Below are positions 62,187 through 64,000 of a stretch of DNA of 64,000 nt, piece by piece. The translations under genes and the position numbers were made by a program. Each line of letters opens with the position of its first letter. Position 1 is the stretch's first letter. Under the pieces are notes generated by a model. It made no database searches and was not told where the DNA came from. It saw only the letters and a list, made by a program, of their open reading frames with translations. Source of the DNA: JALHSW01 sp963720675 (GTDB taxonomy: Bacteria; Actinomycetota; Acidimicrobiia; IMCC26256; PALSA-555); contig CAVRGH010000010.1 of assembly GCA_963720675.1 (NCBI GenBank), forward strand, positions 186,001-250,000, in the 5' to 3' direction.

Positions 62187-62878
62187 GCGACGCTGCGCTC
62201 GCCGCGGTGTGCGGGGTCGCCGGTCTCCTGGTCGGGGCGTGGCTCCCCGTCGTGATCACGCGCGTCCCCGAGAAGCGGCCGATCCGTCCGGCGCCCTACC
62301 CCGAGATCGGTCCCGCGCTGCGCACGCCCGTCGGCTGGATCATCGTCGTGCTCACGGGCGCCCTCTTCGCCGGCATGGCGCTGCGCTTCGGCGAGTCGTG
62401 GGTGCTCCCACCGTTCCTGCTGTTCACCGCAGCACTGGTCGCGCTCTCCGTCATCGACCTCCGCCTGCAGCTGCTGCCGAACCGGATCATCTTCCCGCTC
62501 GCGGTCGTGTCGCCGGCGCTGCTGGCCTTCGTGGCCGTCGCGGAGTCCGACGGTGACGCGTTCCTGCGATCGCTCGGCTGCGCCTTCGGCGCGTTCGTCG
62601 TCTTCACGGTGCTGCACCTCGTCTCGCCGCGCTCGATGGGCTTCGGCGACGTCAAGCTCTCCTTCATCCTGGGGCTCTACCTCGGGTGGCTGGGTGTGGG
62701 GGAGACCGTGCTCGGGCTCCTCCTCGGGTTCGTATACGGCGCGGTCATCGGGTTGCTCCTGCTCGCGACGCGCTCGCGCGGACGAAAGGACCACATCCCG
62801 TTCGGCCCGTTCCTCGCCGCGGGCGCGCTCACCGCCGTCCTCGTCGGCACCACGATCCTCGACTGGTACCGCGGCTGA
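62183..62878 (+). CDS. A24 family prepilin peptidase
   Basis: A membrane aspartyl protease of 231 residues with about six helices. The two catalytic aspartates are D92 in VIDLRLQLLPN and D156 in the signature MGFGDVKLS. The N-terminal CxxC methylase domain of full PilD is absent, so it may only cleave prepilin leaders. No pilin gene is nearby. The aroE-prepilin peptidase-aroC order is common near shikimate genes in actinobacteria. Confidence 0.92.
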   Translation: MSDAALAAVCGVAGLLVGAWLPVVITRVPEKRPIRPAPYPEIGPALRTPVGWIIVVLTGALFAGMALRFGESWVLPPFLLFTAALVALSVIDLRLQLLPNRIIFPLAVVSPALLAFVAVAESDGDAFLRSLGCAFGAFVVFTVLHLVSPRSMGFGDVKLSFILGLYLGWLGVGETVLGLLLGFVYGAVIGLLLLATRSRGRKDHIPFGPFLAAGALTAVLVGTTILDWYRG

Positions 62879-62941
62879 CGCCTCCGGATCGAGTGAGCAC
62901 GGGACCGACCAATGGGCCGGGGGGATCGCAGCACCCGCCGG

Positions 62942-62947
62942 TATCCT
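62942..62947 (+). promoter_or_regulatory. -10 box TATCCT before aroC
   Basis: TATCCT, 7 nt, then GTG 62955; leaderless geometry. Confidence 0.55.
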
Positions 62948-62954
62948 GGATCCC

Positions 62955-64000
62955 GTGCTGCGATACCTGACCGCGGGCGAATCCCACGGACCCGCTCTGG
63001 TCGTGATCGTCGAAGGCGTCCCGGCCGGGTTGCCGATCCTCCTCGAGGACATCGGATCGGAGCTGGCCCGCCGCCGCCTCGGTTTCGGTCGGGGTCCCCG
63101 GATGCGCTTCGAGCAGGACGAGCTCGAGTTCCTCGGCGGCGTCCGCCACGGCCGCACACTCGGGTCGCCGGTCGCGGTGCTGATCCGGAACTCGGAGTGG
63201 CCCAAGTGGGTCGACGAGATGTCGGCCGCACCGGGGAAGACCGAGAAGCCGCTCACGCAGCCGCGCCCCGGGCATGCCGATCTGGTCGGGATGCAGAAGT
63301 ACGGGTTCGACGACGCGCGTGATGTGCTCGAGCGCGCGAGTGCCCGCGAGACCGCGGCGCGGGTCGCAGCAGGGGCGATCGCCAAACGCCTCTTGTCCCA
63401 CGTCGGTGTCGAGGTGATCAGTCACGTGCTCGCGCTCGGGTCGGCCCGCGCCGGGAGCGAGCTGCGTCCCAAGCCCTCCGACCTCGACGCGGTGGACGCC
63501 TCGCCGGTGCGGTGCTTCGACCCCTCGGCCGAGGCCGCGATGATCGCCGCGGTGGAAGCCGCCGCGAAGGTGGGCGACTCGCTCGGAGGCGTGTTGGAGG
63601 TGCTCGGCTACGGGGTTCCCACCGGGCTCGGGTCGCACGTGCACTGGGACCGCCGCATCGACGGGCTCCTCGCCCAGGCGTTGATGAGCATCCAGGCCAT
63701 GAAGGGTGTCGAGATCGGTGACGGCTTCGACGTCGCGACCCGACCCGGCAGCGAGGCCCACGACGAGATCTTCTGGGACGCCGGCCCCGAGGGCGCGCCC
63801 GGCTCCTACCGGCGCGAGTCGACGCGCGCCGGCGGCACGGAGGGTGGCATGACGACCGGCGACCTCCTGGTCGCGCGGGCGGCGATGAAGCCGCTCGCCA
63901 CGCTGAACCGCCCGGTGCTCCAGACCGTCGACGTGGAGACCAAGGAAGCCGGCGTCTCGTTCAAGGAGCGCACCGACGTCACCGCAGTCCCCGCCGCGGG
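62955..64000 (+). CDS. aroC: chorismate synthase (3' end outside window)
   Basis: Converts EPSP to chorismate with reduced FMN. From GTG 62955 the visible 348 residues show LRYLTAGESHGPALVVIVEG, GRGPRMRFEQDELEFLGGV, TQPRPGHADLVGMQKYGFDDARDVLERAS and ARETAARVAAGAIAK, then EGGMTTGDLLVARAAMKPL near the cut. Family length is about 390, so roughly the last 40 residues are missing. No frameshift seen. Confidence 0.96.
   Translation, partial: MLRYLTAGESHGPALVVIVEGVPAGLPILLEDIGSELARRRLGFGRGPRMRFEQDELEFLGGVRHGRTLGSPVAVLIRNSEWPKWVDEMSAAPGKTEKPLTQPRPGHADLVGMQKYGFDDARDVLERASARETAARVAAGAIAKRLLSHVGVEVISHVLALGSARAGSELRPKPSDLDAVDASPVRCFDPSAEAAMIAAVEAAAKVGDSLGGVLEVLGYGVPTGLGSHVHWDRRIDGLLAQALMSIQAMKGVEIGDGFDVATRPGSEAHDEIFWDAGPEGAPGSYRRESTRAGGTEGGMTTGDLLVARAAMKPLATLNRPVLQTVDVETKEAGVSFKERTDVTAVPAA

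Overview
The window is one continuous stretch of very GC-rich, gene-dense chromosome from an actinobacterium, most likely of the class Acidimicrobiia. The evidence is: a division cluster with ftsQ, ftsZ, sepF, yggT and divIVA but no ftsA; a phosphatidylinositol-mannoside cluster (thrS, HIT, pgsA, acyltransferase, glycosyltransferase); a mycothiol ligase (mshC); an F420:NADPH oxidoreductase; Thr-rich linkers in secreted proteins; and many start codons sitting 5-8 nt downstream of a TANNNT box, the pattern of leaderless transcripts. The class assignment is an inference; the phylum is well supported.

Layout. 1-7767: cell wall and division (murC 3' part, murB, ftsQ, ftsZ, pgeF, yggS, sepF, yggT, divIVA). 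7815-8982: a frameshifted DUF222/HNH gene. 9113-12223: ileS on the minus strand. 12398-16942: an H1-like/DksA-like protein, lspA, rluD and a two-component system. 16960-19546: apbE and an Rrf2 regulator, divergent from a phosphodiesterase. 19698-23282: dnaE. 23510-27917: npdG, mshC, thrS, HIT. 27914-33163: a spermidine-synthase-like membrane protein, an unrecognised membrane protein and EF-G2. 33360-36062: pgsA, acyltransferase, pimA-like. 36109-38746: lemA, an htpX-like protease, a DUF3048 lipoprotein. 38810-41144: pdxS, pdxT, yebC. 41231-43958: part of a molybdenum hydroxylase (cox) cluster without its large subunit. 44015-49412: ruvCAB, yajC, secD, secF. 49486-59500: rel, hisS, aspS, rarA, two small proteins, alaS. 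59510-64000: ruvX, mltG, aroE, a prepilin peptidase and aroC (cut by the window end). No rRNA, tRNA, CRISPR array, IS element or prophage was seen.

The genes are overwhelmingly housekeeping. Many are linked by four-base ATGA or GTGA overlaps. Three things deserve a second look. First, three junctions (pgeF-yggS, thrS-HIT, mltG-aroE) contain short tandem segments that place chains of 4-6-codon micro-ORFs between stop and start. Second, two genes (pgeF and a mocA-like transferase) appear to start at CTG inside a CTGA overlap, because no ATG, GTG or TTG lies upstream of their essential motifs. Third, at least ten single-base frameshifts interrupt genes, including essential ones (thrS, ruvB, secF), concentrated at 7.9-8.4, 26-31 and 43-48.5 kb. 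These are most simply consensus errors, and repaired reading frames are given in the entries.
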